Assembly (NCBI RefSeq): GCF_004682045.1
Contig: NZ_QUZT01000016.1
Span: 1 to 64,000, forward strand
Direction: 5' to 3'
DNA: 64,000 bases
Origin: Pseudomonas nabeulensis
Lineage (GTDB): Bacteria > Pseudomonadota > Gammaproteobacteria > Pseudomonadales > Pseudomonadaceae
The position numbers were made by a program, and so were the translations under genes. Under the pieces are notes generated by a model. That model worked only from the letters and a program-made list of their open reading frames with translations. It was not told where the DNA came from and searched no databases. Below are positions 46,260 through 56,284 of the stretch, piece by piece. How positions within the stretch are numbered: position 1 is the first letter of the stretch; each line of letters begins with the position of its first letter.

Positions 46260-46459
46260 GGAATTGCCCCCTTTGGACCAATGGAAACGAAAGGTCACGG
46301 ATTATGCCACGACCAGCCGGCTCTGGTGCCCCTCGTCATGCGGGAGTGCGACTTATGTGCAAATGCCCGCGCTAGCATATGCGACTAATATGGCACTCCA
46401 ATGGCGAGTTGTTGCCTGATGTGTGCCGTTGCAAGTCGATAGTCTGGGAATCCCGCGTT

Positions 46460-48103
46460 ATGCAAACCGCCTACACCGTTCTAATCCTGCTGATGCTGGT
46501 CAGCGTTTCGCGTCTGGTCGGGCGTATCATTCCGTTGCCGTTACCCTTGGTACAAATTGCTGCGGGGGCCTTGCTGGCGTGGCCTACTTTGGGCCTGCAT
46601 GTGGCGCTGGACCCGGAGTTGTTTCTGTTTCTGTTCTTGCCGCCGCTGTTGTTCTCCGATGGTTGGCGCATGCCCAAGCGTGAGCTGTGGCGCCTGCGCG
46701 GGCCGATCCTGACGTTGGCGGTGGGGCTGGTGCTGTTCACCGTGGTCGGCGCCGGTTATTTCATTCATTGGATATTGCCTACGATCCCGCTGCCGGTGGC
46801 CTTCGCTTTGGCGGCGGTTTTGTCGCCGACGGATGCCGTGGCGGTGTCAGCCATTTCCCAGAACCGCTTGCCCACGCCGCTGATGCATATGTTGCAGGGC
46901 GAGGCCTTGATGAATGATGCGTCGGGCCTGGTGACGTTCAAGTTTGCCCTGGCAGCGGCGTTGACCGGGGTGTTTTCCCTGGCGGATGCCAGCCTCACGT
47001 TCGTCCTGGTGGCCGTCGGCGGCTTGGCGGTGGGTGTGGCGTTGAGCTGGCTGGTGGGTCGCTTGCGCGCGTGGATGATCGCGCGGGGTTGGGATGATCC
47101 GGCAACCCATGTGGTGTTCATGTTGTTGCTGCCGTTTGCCGCCTATGTACTGGCTGAACGCCTTGGCGCCTCGGGCATTCTCTCGGCGGTAGCGGCGGGC
47201 ATGATGCAAAGCTGGCTCGACCTGTTGCCGCGCCAGACCAGTACGCGGCTGCTCAATCGCAGTGTGTGGTCGTTACTGGAGTTTTCCTTCAATGGCTTGA
47301 TCTTCCTGCTGCTGGGCTTGCAACTGCCGGACATTATCAAGGCCGTGGTGAGTCACGAGCCCACCCTGTGGCCGACCCTGTTCTATCGTTGCCTGGATGT
47401 GATTGCGATCTTCCTGGTATTGGTGCTGCTGCGGTTTATCTGGGTGCAAAGCATCTGGCGCCTGTCGGGCTTGCTGCGCAGGTTGCGCGGCAAAAGTGAG
47501 CTTACGTTGGTGCCGACCGCACGCTCTTGCTGGCTGCTGACCGTCGGTGGTGTGCGGGGTGCGGTGACGCTGGCCGGTGTCATGTCGGTGCCGTTGCTGC
47601 TGGCTCCAGGCCAGGACTTTCCCGAGCGTGATCTGCTGATCTTTATCGCCGCAGGTGTGATTCTGTTGTCGCTGGTCGCTGCCTGTATCGCATTGCCACT
47701 GCTGTTGCGCGGCATAGAAAAAAGCCCGGATGAGAAGCGTCACAAGGAGATTCGTGAGGCATGGAAAAAGACCGCTGTGGCAGCGATCCATGCTCTGGAA
47801 GCCGAAGAACCCACGGAAGCTGAAACCCCGGACGCTGCCCAGGCCGCGTTGGCGACGGAGTTGAAGGCGCGCCTGATGTCGGAGTATCGCCATCAGTTGG
47901 AAGTGTTCAACGACTCGGCCGAGGCCCAGGCCCTGGCCCAGCAGATGGATCAACTTGAGCGCAAATTGCGCCTCAAGGCTTTGCGGGCACAGCGCTTGGA
48001 GTTGTATAGCTTGAGCCGTCACCACCAGATTGGTGATGACGTTTTGAGGGAGGTGTTGGCGGAGTTGGATATGAGTGAGGCGAATCTGGGGCTCAAGAAA
48101 TAG
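46460..48103 (+). CDS. Na+/H+ antiporter, CPA1 family
   Basis: Inner-membrane exchanger with about 12 helices and a cytoplasmic tail, 547 residues. The membrane domain holds the CPA1 motifs AAVLSPTDAVAVSAI and GEALMNDASGLVTFKFALA, including the ion-binding ND pair, plus TVGGVRGAVTLAGVMSVPLL. The tail (about 430-547) is charged and coiled-coil-like. The start at 46460 is just before the first helix. Its last 11 bases overlap the 3' end of the convergent metalloprotease gene. Confidence 0.9.
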   Translation: MQTAYTVLILLMLVSVSRLVGRIIPLPLPLVQIAAGALLAWPTLGLHVALDPELFLFLFLPPLLFSDGWRMPKRELWRLRGPILTLAVGLVLFTVVGAGYFIHWILPTIPLPVAFALAAVLSPTDAVAVSAISQNRLPTPLMHMLQGEALMNDASGLVTFKFALAAALTGVFSLADASLTFVLVAVGGLAVGVALSWLVGRLRAWMIARGWDDPATHVVFMLLLPFAAYVLAERLGASGILSAVAAGMMQSWLDLLPRQTSTRLLNRSVWSLLEFSFNGLIFLLLGLQLPDIIKAVVSHEPTLWPTLFYRCLDVIAIFLVLVLLRFIWVQSIWRLSGLLRRLRGKSELTLVPTARSCWLLTVGGVRGAVTLAGVMSVPLLLAPGQDFPERDLLIFIAAGVILLSLVAACIALPLLLRGIEKSPDEKRHKEIREAWKKTAVAAIHALEAEEPTEAETPDAAQAALATELKARLMSEYRHQLEVFNDSAEAQALAQQMDQLERKLRLKALRAQRLELYSLSRHHQIGDDVLREVLAELDMSEANLGLKK

Positions 48104-48827
48104 TGGATGTCGCTTTGGGATAGGCTTTTTTAGCCCAAGCGATGTCTCCATCGCTCAACGACCAGTTTTCAGACTGGCCCCAGTTGCCGTGTGTCAGTGT
48201 GGGACTGATTTCATAGTGCATGACCGAGTCGCCATCGTAGGGCAAGAAGTCGTATTGGTTGGAGCGAGGCAGAGGGAGCACGTCTTTTTGCACCCCTTGC
48301 CGGTCTAGCTCGGCGATACGGTTATAGCCCTCATACACTTTGTCCATATCCCACGGAATATTGGCATCAGGGTGTTGATGGGCATGATGAGCGCCGAGCA
48401 TATGACCGAATTCATGCATCACCACGTAATTGAAACGGGGGTGATTATGGTCCCTTGGCAATGACATGCTGGGGCTTGCGGGATTCATATCGAGCGCCTT
48501 TGTCCCTATGGCTGAGCTGCCCCCTCCTTCATTTTTCATATTCTGAGTAATGCGAACGTCGCCTTCCTCTCCAGGCACGAACTCGAACTTCAGATTGATG
48601 TGGGGCAGCCATTCGCTGGCGGCTTTCTTGACGGCCAATACGTATGGATCGTCCATGTCGTAGTCATACATGGCGATTTTTATCGTGCTGTTTTGGGGCC
48701 AATATTTGGCGGGCTCGCCAATGTTGCGTCGGCTTCTGGAAAGGGGTTGTGCTGAATCGGCAGCATTTTCGCCGGATAAGGCAGCGGGCTGGTAATGAAA
48801 AGCGGCTGTCGGGGTGGGAGTTATCAT
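48093..48827 (-). CDS. Metzincin-type zinc metalloprotease
   Basis: A 244-residue protease of the metzincin clan, with HEFGHMLGAHH (H138, E139, H142, H148) and the Met-turn SVMHYE (Met203). The N-terminal 40 residues are Ala/Ser/Pro-rich and look like a propeptide or linker; I see no Sec signal and no RTX repeats. It resembles secreted ZnMc-domain proteins (astacin/matrixin-like), but the exact subfamily is unclear. Base composition is visibly less G+C rich than its neighbours, and the gene interrupts the usual antiporter-dapC order, which suggests recent acquisition. It ends inside the antiporter gene (11 bp overlap). Confidence 0.85.
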   Translation of the reverse strand: MITPTPTAAFHYQPAALSGENAADSAQPLSRSRRNIGEPAKYWPQNSTIKIAMYDYDMDDPYVLAVKKAASEWLPHINLKFEFVPGEEGDVRITQNMKNEGGGSSAIGTKALDMNPASPSMSLPRDHNHPRFNYVVMHEFGHMLGAHHAHQHPDANIPWDMDKVYEGYNRIAELDRQGVQKDVLPLPRSNQYDFLPYDGDSVMHYEISPTLTHGNWGQSENWSLSDGDIAWAKKAYPKATSTIS

Positions 48828-48916
48828 GGTGGTTTGCCTGCGACTAATGAGGACGAATGTATGGATTTATTCGTCCAAGTCGCAGGAGCGTTCCGATCAA
48901 ACGGTCCGAATCTGTA

Positions 48917-48947
48917 AGCCCGTGTTTACCTGAGATAAACGCGGGCT
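48917..48947 (-). terminator. Hairpin downstream of dapC
   Basis: AGCCCGTGTTTA / TAAACGCGGGCT stem (one mismatch) with a 7-nt loop, 6 nt beyond the dapC stop in the direction of transcription. No clear T-run. Confidence 0.45.
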
Positions 48948-48952
48948 GCTGT

Positions 48953-50152
48953 TCAGTGGCGACGTTGAATAAAGTCGCGAATCCGCTCCGCCGCTTCCAC
49001 GCACTCCGCCAACGGCGCAACCAGCGCCATGCGCACGCGGCCGGCGCCTGGGTTGAAACCGTCCACTTCGCGGGACAGGTACGAGCCAGGCACTACCGTC
49101 ACATGTTCTTCCACGAACAGATCACGGCAGAACGCAGCGTCGTCGCCATTCACATTCGGCCACAGATAAAAGCCGCCATCAGGGCTCTGTACATCAAGCA
49201 CCGGCTTGAGAATTGCCAATACGGCATCGAATTTTTCCCGGTACAGGTCACGGTTGGCCTGTACGTGGGCTTCGTCCTGCCAGGCAGCGATGCTCGCCAG
49301 CTGGGTTTGCACCGGCATCGCGCAGCCGTGGTAGGTGCGGTACAGCAGGAAGGCCTTGAGGATGTCGGCGTCGCCGGCGACAAAACCGGAGCGCAGGCCC
49401 GGCAAGTTGGAGCGCTTGGACAGGCTGTGGAACACCACGCAACGCTTGAAGTCCTGGCGACCCAGTTCGACGCAGGCGCTCAGCAGGCCGGGCGGCGGGG
49501 TTTGCTCGTCGAAGTACAGTTCGCTGTAGCACTCGTCGGCAGCGATTACGAAGTCGTATTCATCGGCCAGGGCAATGAGCTTTTTCAGGGTATCGACCGG
49601 GATTAGTGCGCCGGTGGGGTTGCCGGGGGAGCACAGGAACAGGATCTGGCAGCGTTTCCAGATGTCCGGTGTCACCGCGTCGAAATCCGGGTTGAAGCCA
49701 TTGGCGTCAAGGCACGGCAAGTAGTGCGGTTTGGCGCCGGCGAGGAACGCGGCACCTTCGTAGATTTGGTAGAACGGGTTCGGGCTCACCACCAGCGCGT
49801 CATCGCCACGGTTGACCACGGTTTGGGTGAAGGCAAACAGCGCTTCACGGGTGCCGTTGACCGGCAGGATATTGCGCGCCGGGTCGAGCCAGCCTTTAGG
49901 CACGTTGAAGCGACGTTCGCACCAGGTGCCGATGGCTTCGCGCAGGGCCGGGATACCCAGGGTGGTGGGGTAGACCGCCATCTGGTCGAGGTTGTCGGCC
50001 AGGGCTTTGGCGACGAACTCCGGGGACTTGTGCTTGGGCTCGCCGATGGACAGCGCAATGGGGCGCTTATTCGGGTTCGGCGTGACGCTGCCCAGCAGGG
50101 CGCGCAGTTTCTCGAACGGGTAGGGCTGGAGCTGGTTCAGGGCGTTGTTCAT
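48953..50152 (-). CDS. dapC: Succinyldiaminopimelate transaminase
   Basis: PLP aminotransferase that makes N-succinyl-LL-diaminopimelate with glutamate as donor. The 399-residue class I/II enzyme has the PLP-lysine region SLSKRSNLPGLRSGFVAGD, the fold-type I CSPGNPTGALIP and the C-terminal RVRMALVAPLAEC. Its position before glnD matches the known pseudomonad dapC. The start at 50152 begins MNNALNQLQPYPFEKL. It is separated from glnD by a REPIN. Confidence 0.93.
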   Translation of the reverse strand: MNNALNQLQPYPFEKLRALLGSVTPNPNKRPIALSIGEPKHKSPEFVAKALADNLDQMAVYPTTLGIPALREAIGTWCERRFNVPKGWLDPARNILPVNGTREALFAFTQTVVNRGDDALVVSPNPFYQIYEGAAFLAGAKPHYLPCLDANGFNPDFDAVTPDIWKRCQILFLCSPGNPTGALIPVDTLKKLIALADEYDFVIAADECYSELYFDEQTPPPGLLSACVELGRQDFKRCVVFHSLSKRSNLPGLRSGFVAGDADILKAFLLYRTYHGCAMPVQTQLASIAAWQDEAHVQANRDLYREKFDAVLAILKPVLDVQSPDGGFYLWPNVNGDDAAFCRDLFVEEHVTVVPGSYLSREVDGFNPGAGRVRMALVAPLAECVEAAERIRDFIQRRH

Positions 50153-50211
50153 GGAAAATCTCGTTCAATTCGGTTGAAAGCATGCGGTCTGCTGGGCTAA
50201 GCGATTCTTAT

Positions 50212-50298
50212 GTGGGAGGGGGCTTGCCCCCGATGGCGGTATATCAGTCAAGAAATTGCTGGCTGGCACACCGCTATCGGGGGCAAGCCCCCTCCCAC
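50212..50298. repeat. REPIN (inverted REP pair)
   Basis: Left arm GTGGGAGGGGGCTTGCCC at 50212, right arm ending at 50298, 87 bp, between glnD and dapC. Confidence 0.9.
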
Positions 50299-50328
50299 AC
50301 AAGCCCGCTCACACAGTGAAATCGGGTG

Positions 50329-53031
50329 TCATATCGTCAGGCGTGTCAATTCGACGCCGGGCTCCTGGGTCACGCTCAACTGCTCGACGATGGCGGCCTG
50401 CAAGCGCAAGCACAGCTCAGGGTCGGACAGCGGTTGGTTGTCGGCGTCGGTGATGAAGAACACGTCTTCCACCCGTTCGCCGAGGGTCGCAATCTTGGCG
50501 TTTTGCAACGACAGGTCGAACTCCAGGAAAATCCCACCGATACGCGCCAGCAGGCCCGGACGGTCTGGTGCGCTGAGTTCCAACACCGTCACCGGGCGCT
50601 GGGCGTCGTTGGAAATGGTCACCTGGGGCGCAAACGCAAAATGCTTGAGCTGGCGCGGCACGCGACGCTGGATGATGGTCGGATAGTCATCCGGGTTGCG
50701 CAGAGCGTCGGTCAAGCCTTCGCGGATCTTTTTCACCCGCGCCGGGTTGTCACCGATGGACTCGCCCTCGGTGTCGAGCACGATGTAGGTGTCGAGGGTG
50801 AACTGGCTGCTGGAGGTGATCACGCGCGCGTCATGGATGTTCAGGTTGAGCTGGTCCATGGCCGCCACGGTCACCGCGAAGAAGTCGTGCTGGTCCGGTG
50901 CGTAGATGAAAATCTGCGTGCCGCCCTCGAACTCGCGCTGGGTGGTTTCCTTGATCAGCACCAACGGGCCGCCATCAGCCGGTTGTTGCAGGATTGCGTC
51001 ACTGTGCCAGGCCACGTCGCCGGCGGTGTGGCGCAGGAAGTAATCGTCCCCCAGTTGCGACCACAATTGCTCGACGTCGTCCGGGTCATTGCCGCCGCGC
51101 ACCAGGATGTCCAGGGCCGCGCTTTGGGTGCGGCGGATCTGCTCTTCACGGTCCACCGGGTTTTCCAGGCCACGACGCAGCGCACGCTTGGTCTCGGTGT
51201 ACAGCTGGCGCAACAGGCTGGCGCGCCACGAGTTCCACAGCGTCGGGTTGGTGGCGTTGATATCGGAAACGGTGAGCACGTAGAGGTAGTCGAGGCGGGT
51301 CTCATCGCCAACGATCCCGGCAAAGTCGTGGATCACCTGCGGGTCGGACAAGTCCTTGCGCTGGGCGGTGGTCGACATCACCAGGTGGTTTTGCACCAGC
51401 CAAACGATCAGACGGCTGTCCCACACGGGCAACTGATGGCGCTGGCAGAACGCCTCGGCGTCAACGGCTCCGACTTCCGAGTGATCGCCATGCCGGCCCT
51501 TGCCGATGTCGTGGTACAGCCCGGCCAGGTAGATCAGTTCGGGCTTGGGCAGCTTGGCCATCAGCTTACTGGCCAGCGGGAATTTCTCTGACACCTGGGT
51601 GTACTGCAACTTACGCAGGTGCTTGATCAGGTTCAGGGTGTGGGCGTCCACGGTATAGATGTGGAACAGGTCATGTTGCATCTGCCCGACGATAAAGCCG
51701 AACTCCGGCAGGTAGCGCCCGAGGATGCCGTAGCGGTTCATGCGGCGCAGGTTGCGGTGGATGCCGATCTTGCACTTGAACAGCTCGATAAACAGGCTGG
51801 TGTTGCGGATATCGTTGCGGAAATCGTCGTCGATCAAGTGACGGTTTTCTCGCAGCAGGCGGATGGTATCGGCGCGCACGCCTTTGATTTCCGGCTGCTG
51901 CGCCATCAGTACGAAGATCTCCAGCATGGCGAACGGCGTACGGCGGAACACATTGTCGTTGCGCGCCTCGATATAGCCATCGTGCAGTTGGAAACGCGCG
52001 TTGATCGGTTGCGGCGGCGCCTCGTCTTCGGGGGCCAGGATCACTTCTTCGAAGTGCTGGATGATCAGGTCGCTGAGCTGGGCAATGCTCATGACCACCC
52101 GGTAGTACTGCTGCATGAAGCTTTCGATGCTGGTCTTCGCGTCCTCGCCTTCAAACCCCAGCAGGGTGGCGATGGAGCGCTGGTGATCGAACAGCAGGCG
52201 GTCTTCGGAGCGCCCGGCAAGCATGTGCAGGGCGTAGCGGACTTTCCACAGGAACTCCTGAGAGGAGGCCAGCAGGGCGTTTTCGCTCTCCACCAGGAAC
52301 CCTTCGCCAGCCAGGGCGCGCAGGTTCAGGGTGCCGTACTGGCGGCGAGCCACCCACAGGATCGTCTGGATATCCCGCAGCCCGCCGGGCGAGCCCTTGA
52401 CGTTGGGTTCCAGGTTGTACTCGGTGTCGTTGTACTTGTGATGCCGGGCTTTTTGCTCGGCGCGCTTGGCCAGGAAGAAGTCCTTGCTGGGCCACATGTG
52501 CGCGGTGCTGGTGACTTCGAGCATGCGCTGGCGCAGACGCTCGGGGCCGGCGATGGTGCGGCTTTCCATCAGGTTGGTGATGACGGTGAGGTCGGCGCGG
52601 GCCTCTTCGGCGCATTCATCCACCGAACGTACGCTCTGGCCGACTTCCAGGCCGATGTCCCACAACAGTGTGAGAAAGCGCTCGATGGAATCGCGAAAGA
52701 TCTCATGATCGGCGCTGTCCAGCAGGATCAGCAGGTCGATGTCCGAGTAGGGGTGCAGTTCACCACGACCGTAGCCGCCGACCGCTACCAGAGCGATGTC
52801 GGCGTCTTCGCTCCAACTGAACTGTTCCCAGGCCTTTTGCAGGATGTTGTCGACGAACCAGGCGCGGTCCTCGATCAGCCGGCGGATCTCCCGGCCGCTA
52901 CGAAAGCGCTCATCGAGCACCTCGCGGGCGTGACGGATAGCCTTCTTGAACGCGGCGATGGGGCTCGCCTTCAGGGCCAGTTCGGCCTGGAACTGGCCAC
53001 GGTCGAAGAGTTCGGGATCCACCTGGGGCAT
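50329..53031 (-). CDS. glnD: Bifunctional PII uridylyltransferase/uridylyl-removing enzyme
   Basis: Nitrogen sensor that uridylylates PII (GlnB/GlnK) when glutamine is low and reverses it when glutamine is high. The 900-residue protein has the nucleotidyltransferase domain with [19 protein letters not shown] at about residue 87, a central HD domain with [19 protein letters not shown], and two C-terminal ACT domains (about 700-775, 810-895) that sense glutamine. Domain order and length are normal. It is transcribed away from map, 64 nt apart, in the same direction. Confidence 0.96.
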   Translation of the reverse strand: MPQVDPELFDRGQFQAELALKASPIAAFKKAIRHAREVLDERFRSGREIRRLIEDRAWFVDNILQKAWEQFSWSEDADIALVAVGGYGRGELHPYSDIDLLILLDSADHEIFRDSIERFLTLLWDIGLEVGQSVRSVDECAEEARADLTVITNLMESRTIAGPERLRQRMLEVTSTAHMWPSKDFFLAKRAEQKARHHKYNDTEYNLEPNVKGSPGGLRDIQTILWVARRQYGTLNLRALAGEGFLVESENALLASSQEFLWKVRYALHMLAGRSEDRLLFDHQRSIATLLGFEGEDAKTSIESFMQQYYRVVMSIAQLSDLIIQHFEEVILAPEDEAPPQPINARFQLHDGYIEARNDNVFRRTPFAMLEIFVLMAQQPEIKGVRADTIRLLRENRHLIDDDFRNDIRNTSLFIELFKCKIGIHRNLRRMNRYGILGRYLPEFGFIVGQMQHDLFHIYTVDAHTLNLIKHLRKLQYTQVSEKFPLASKLMAKLPKPELIYLAGLYHDIGKGRHGDHSEVGAVDAEAFCQRHQLPVWDSRLIVWLVQNHLVMSTTAQRKDLSDPQVIHDFAGIVGDETRLDYLYVLTVSDINATNPTLWNSWRASLLRQLYTETKRALRRGLENPVDREEQIRRTQSAALDILVRGGNDPDDVEQLWSQLGDDYFLRHTAGDVAWHSDAILQQPADGGPLVLIKETTQREFEGGTQIFIYAPDQHDFFAVTVAAMDQLNLNIHDARVITSSSQFTLDTYIVLDTEGESIGDNPARVKKIREGLTDALRNPDDYPTIIQRRVPRQLKHFAFAPQVTISNDAQRPVTVLELSAPDRPGLLARIGGIFLEFDLSLQNAKIATLGERVEDVFFITDADNQPLSDPELCLRLQAAIVEQLSVTQEPGVELTRLTI

Positions 53032-53095
53032 CGATCGGCTTTCCTTTCTATCTATTCAGTCAGTCATTACACCGTTGGGAAAACCTGTGCAGCCC

Positions 53096-53878
53096 TTACG
53101 CGGAGACGCGGGGAATCGTATCGTCGGCGCGCAGGGTGAAGATCTCGTAGCCGGTCTCGGTGACCAGCAGGGTGTGTTCCCACTGCGCCGAGAGCTTGCG
53201 GTCCTTGGTGATGGCGGTCCAGCCGTCGCCCAGCACCTTGGTGTCGGCCTTGCCCTGGTTGATCATGGGTTCGATGGTGAAGGTCATGCCTGCCTTGAGT
53301 TCCATGCCGGTGCCGGCGCGGCCGTAGTGCAGGATCTGTGGCTCTTCGTGGAACACGGTGCCAATGCCGTGGCCGCAGAATTCACGGACTACGGAGAAAC
53401 CGTTCTTTTCCGCATGCTTCTGGATCACTTCACCGATATCGCCCAGGCGGCAGCCGGGTTTTACGATTTCAATGGCCTTGTACATGCATTCCTGGGTCAC
53501 CTGGGACAGGCGCTCGGCCCAGACCGGCACGTTGCCGACGTGGAACATGCGGCTGGTGTCGCCGAAGTAGCGGTCCTTGATCACGGTGACGTCGATATTC
53601 AGGGTGTCGCCGTCCTTCAACGGTTTGTCGCCTGGAATCCCGTGGCAGACCACGTGGTTGACCGAGGTGCAGATCGACTTGGGGAAACCCTTGTAGTTCA
53701 GCGGCGCGGGGATGGCGCCTTGCACGTTGACGATATAGTCGTGGCAGATCTGGTTCAGGGTTTCGGTGGTAACGCCGGGCTTGACGTGTTCGGCGATCAT
53801 TTCCAGTACGTCGGCAGCCAGTTTTCCGGCGATGCGCATGCCGGCGATGTCTTCGGCGGTTTTCAAACTAACGGTCAT
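53096..53878 (-). CDS. map: Methionine aminopeptidase, type I
   Basis: Removes the N-terminal methionine from nascent proteins. The 260-residue enzyme has the metal-binding residues in NIDVTVIKDRYFGDTSRMF (two Asp), FCGHGIGTVFHEEP (His) and MTFTIEPMINQGK (Glu), and the final Glu region near HTLLVTETGYEIFT. The start at 53878 begins MTVSLKTAEDI. It is divergent from rpsB across a 387-bp intergenic region. Confidence 0.96.
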   Translation of the reverse strand: MTVSLKTAEDIAGMRIAGKLAADVLEMIAEHVKPGVTTETLNQICHDYIVNVQGAIPAPLNYKGFPKSICTSVNHVVCHGIPGDKPLKDGDTLNIDVTVIKDRYFGDTSRMFHVGNVPVWAERLSQVTQECMYKAIEIVKPGCRLGDIGEVIQKHAEKNGFSVVREFCGHGIGTVFHEEPQILHYGRAGTGMELKAGMTFTIEPMINQGKADTKVLGDGWTAITKDRKLSAQWEHTLLVTETGYEIFTLRADDTIPRVSA

Positions 53879-54118
53879 ACAGGCTCTCTCTAGCGCAACG
53901 CGCTGAAATCAATTCGGTTTACGGGCGTGCGACAAAAGGTTACAGAATTCGCACAAGCCACAAAAAACGCGATTCTAACAGACGCTGGCGTCAAATCATG
54001 AGCCTCTGATGATCGCTTCTCTCTATCGGGTAGGGGCAAGTGGGCTCTATTCAAGGGCTTACACGAAAGCGGTCGACGGCAAATGTGATTGCGGGTTTCG
54101 TTTTCGTCGATGCTGTGG
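53879..54118. other. Upstream half of the map-rpsB intergenic region, nothing assigned
   Basis: No coding frame of note, palindrome or promoter that I can assign with confidence. It should contain the map promoter, read leftward, and possibly upstream elements of the rpsB promoter. Confidence 0.5.
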
Positions 54119-54265
54119 TATAAAATGCGCCGCTTTCCGGGGATGCCCCGCGAAGCTTAAATCCACACACGTGTCGACACGATGACCTGGGTGCCGGAGG
54201 CCTTGCTGCCGCTGGTTGGTCATTGGGATACGTGGAGGCCAAACCCGACTTATTAAGGAACTATC
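54119..54265 (+). promoter_or_regulatory. rpsB promoter -10 box and structured leader
   Basis: TATAAAAT at 54119-54126 is a strong -10-like element with a poor -35. About 130 nt of leader follow before the rpsB ATG, with several GC-rich potential stems (for example around CGGGGATGCCCCG at 54138-54150). In other gamma-proteobacteria the rpsB leader binds ribosomal protein S2 for feedback control; this is the obvious role here, but the leader fold was not computed. Confidence 0.5.
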
Positions 54266-55006
54266 ATGTCCCAAGTCAACATGCGCGATATGCTGAAGGC
54301 CGGTGTGCACTTCGGTCACCAGACCCGTTACTGGAACCCGAAAATGGGTAAGTACATTTTCGGCGCGCGTAACAAGATCCACATCATCAACCTTGAAAAA
54401 ACCCTGCCAATGTTCAACGAAGCTCTGACTTTCGTAGAGCGTCTGGCCCAGGGCAAAAACAAGATCCTGTTCGTCGGCACCAAGCGTTCCGCTGGCAAGA
54501 TCGTTGCTGAAGAAGCAGCACGTTGCGGTTCGCCGTACGTCGATCACCGCTGGTTGGGCGGCATGCTGACCAACTTCAAAACCATCCGTGCTTCCATCAA
54601 GCGTCTGCGTGACCTTGAAGTGCAAGCCGAAGACGGTACTTTCGCCAAGCTGACCAAGAAAGAAGCGCTGATGCGCTCCCGTGACCTGGAAAAGCTCGAT
54701 CGTTCCCTGGGTGGTATCAAGGACATGGGCGGTCTGCCTGACGCACTGTTCGTTATCGACGTTGATCACGAGCGCATCGCGATCACCGAAGCCAACAAGC
54801 TGGGCATCCCGGTTATCGGCGTAGTCGATACCAACAGCAGCCCGGAAGGCGTTGACTACATCATCCCAGGCAACGATGACGCAATCCGCGCTATCCAGCT
54901 GTACATGGGTTCGATGGCTGACGCTGTAATCCGTGGTCGCAACAATGTTGGCGGCGGCACTGTAGAGTTCGCTGCTGAAGAAGCGCCGGTCGCTGCAGCT
55001 GAGTAA
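54266..55006 (+). CDS. rpsB: 30S ribosomal protein S2
   Basis: Small-subunit ribosomal protein, 246 residues. Family sequence is clear from the N-terminus ([20 protein letters not shown]) through [20 protein letters not shown] and [20 protein letters not shown]. The C-terminal tail is acidic and Ala-rich. It starts the conserved rpsB-tsf-pyrH-frr block and is followed by a strong terminator hairpin. Confidence 0.98.
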   Translation: MSQVNMRDMLKAGVHFGHQTRYWNPKMGKYIFGARNKIHIINLEKTLPMFNEALTFVERLAQGKNKILFVGTKRSAGKIVAEEAARCGSPYVDHRWLGGMLTNFKTIRASIKRLRDLEVQAEDGTFAKLTKKEALMRSRDLEKLDRSLGGIKDMGGLPDALFVIDVDHERIAITEANKLGIPVIGVVDTNSSPEGVDYIIPGNDDAIRAIQLYMGSMADAVIRGRNNVGGGTVEFAAEEAPVAAAE

Positions 55007-55032
55007 TTGACGCCCTGGCGTTGACTCAGTAA

Positions 55033-55061
55033 GCAAAAAGGGGGCTTGGCCCCCTTTTTGC
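55033..55061 (+). terminator. Terminator/attenuator between rpsB and tsf
   Basis: GCAAAAAGGGGG-CTTGG-CCCCCTTTTTGC, a 12-bp perfect stem whose right arm includes a T-run. It should cut transcription after rpsB and lower tsf expression unless tsf has its own promoter. Confidence 0.85.
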
Positions 55062-55209
55062 CACCTCGAAAACCGTTTGTCGGCTCCCACTTGTGGCGGC
55101 GCAACCTAGCGCTTGTAACGTGCAGCAGTCTACAAAGGTGATTCGGGAAGAATTGATCGCCCGTTTGATCGGGTGGAATGGTTGAAAACCTATCCAAGAG
55201 GATTTTGAA

Positions 55210-56073
55210 ATGGCAGAGATTACTGCAGCGTTGGTTAAAGAACTGCGTGAGCGTACCGGCGAAGGCATGATGGATTGCAAAAAGGCCTTGACCAAGGCCG
55301 GCGGCGACATCGAAAAAGCCATCGACGACATGCGTGCTTCCGGCGCCATCAAGGCTGCCAAGAAAGCAGGCAACGTAGCTGCCGAAGGCGCTATCGCTCT
55401 GAAGGAAGACGGTAAATCCGCAGTGCTGCTGGAAGTGAACTCGCAGACTGACTTCCTGGCCCTGCAAGACGACTTCAAGGCATTCGTTGCCGAGAGCGTT
55501 GAAAAAGCATTCGCCGAGAAGCTGACCACTGTTGAGCCTCTGATCGAAGCGCAAGAAGCTGCTCGCCTGGTACTGGTCGGCAAGGTTGGCGAAAACGTCA
55601 ACATCCGTCGCCTGGTTCGCGTTGAAGGTGATGTGGTTGGTGGTTACCTGCACGGCAACAAAATCGGTGTAGCGGTTGTTCTGAAAGGCGGCGACGTTGA
55701 GCTGGCCAAAGACATCGCTATGCACGTTGCTGCAAGCAACCCTGAGTTCCTGCTGCCTTCGGAAGTGTCTGCCGAAGCGATCGAGCGTGAAAAAGCTGTG
55801 TTCCTGCAGCTGAACGAAGAGAAAATCAAAGGCAAGCCAGAAAACATTGTTGAGAACATGGTCAAAGGCCGTATCAGCAAGTTCCTGGCTGAAGCAAGCC
55901 TGGTTGAGCAGGCGTTCGTCAAGAACCCTGAAATCAAGGTTGGCGAACTGGCCAAGAAAGCCGGTGCTGAAATCGTTTCCTTCACTTACTTCAAAGTAGG
56001 CGAAGGCATCGAGAAGCCGGTCGACAACTTCGCTGAAGAAGTTGCTGCCCAGCTGGCTGCCGCCAAGCAATAA
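55210..56073 (+). CDS. tsf: Elongation factor Ts
   Basis: Nucleotide exchange factor of EF-Tu. The 287-residue protein has the N-terminal UBA-like domain with LRERTGEGMMDCKKALTKAG and the EF-Tu-contact segment containing TDFLALQDDF (the TDFV-type motif). The core and dimerisation subdomains follow in normal order. AGAGGA lies 7-10 nt before the ATG. Codon use is that of a highly expressed gene, with many pyrimidine-ending NNT codons compared with the accessory genes. Confidence 0.97.
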   Translation: MAEITAALVKELRERTGEGMMDCKKALTKAGGDIEKAIDDMRASGAIKAAKKAGNVAAEGAIALKEDGKSAVLLEVNSQTDFLALQDDFKAFVAESVEKAFAEKLTTVEPLIEAQEAARLVLVGKVGENVNIRRLVRVEGDVVGGYLHGNKIGVAVVLKGGDVELAKDIAMHVAASNPEFLLPSEVSAEAIEREKAVFLQLNEEKIKGKPENIVENMVKGRISKFLAEASLVEQAFVKNPEIKVGELAKKAGAEIVSFTYFKVGEGIEKPVDNFAEEVAAQLAAAKQ

Positions 56074-56095
56074 GACAGTTTTCAACTGTCGCCCG

Positions 56096-56130
56096 AAAGA
56101 GGCTGCCCGCTCACGCGCGCAGCCTCTTTT
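56096..56130 (+). terminator. Intrinsic terminator after tsf
   Basis: AAAGAGGCTGC / GCAGCCTCTTT stem with a 12-nt loop followed by T-rich sequence. Confidence 0.85.
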
Positions 56131-56284
56131 CAAATGGGAAGGCCGATTTTATTTGGTTTCCCTTCGGAACTGGCTTACAAAGCCGTGTTCCGATGGCGCT
56201 GTAGCAGCGTCCAGCTAGAGTGAACGCAAGCCGTAAACGGTTCGCCAAGAATTTTTAAAAAATACGCCGCAGGAGAGATTCGCA

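Noticed and set aside
54138..54265. Riboswitch in the rpsB leader
   Set aside because: No known ligand-binding core is recognisable; protein S2 feedback control is the simpler reading.
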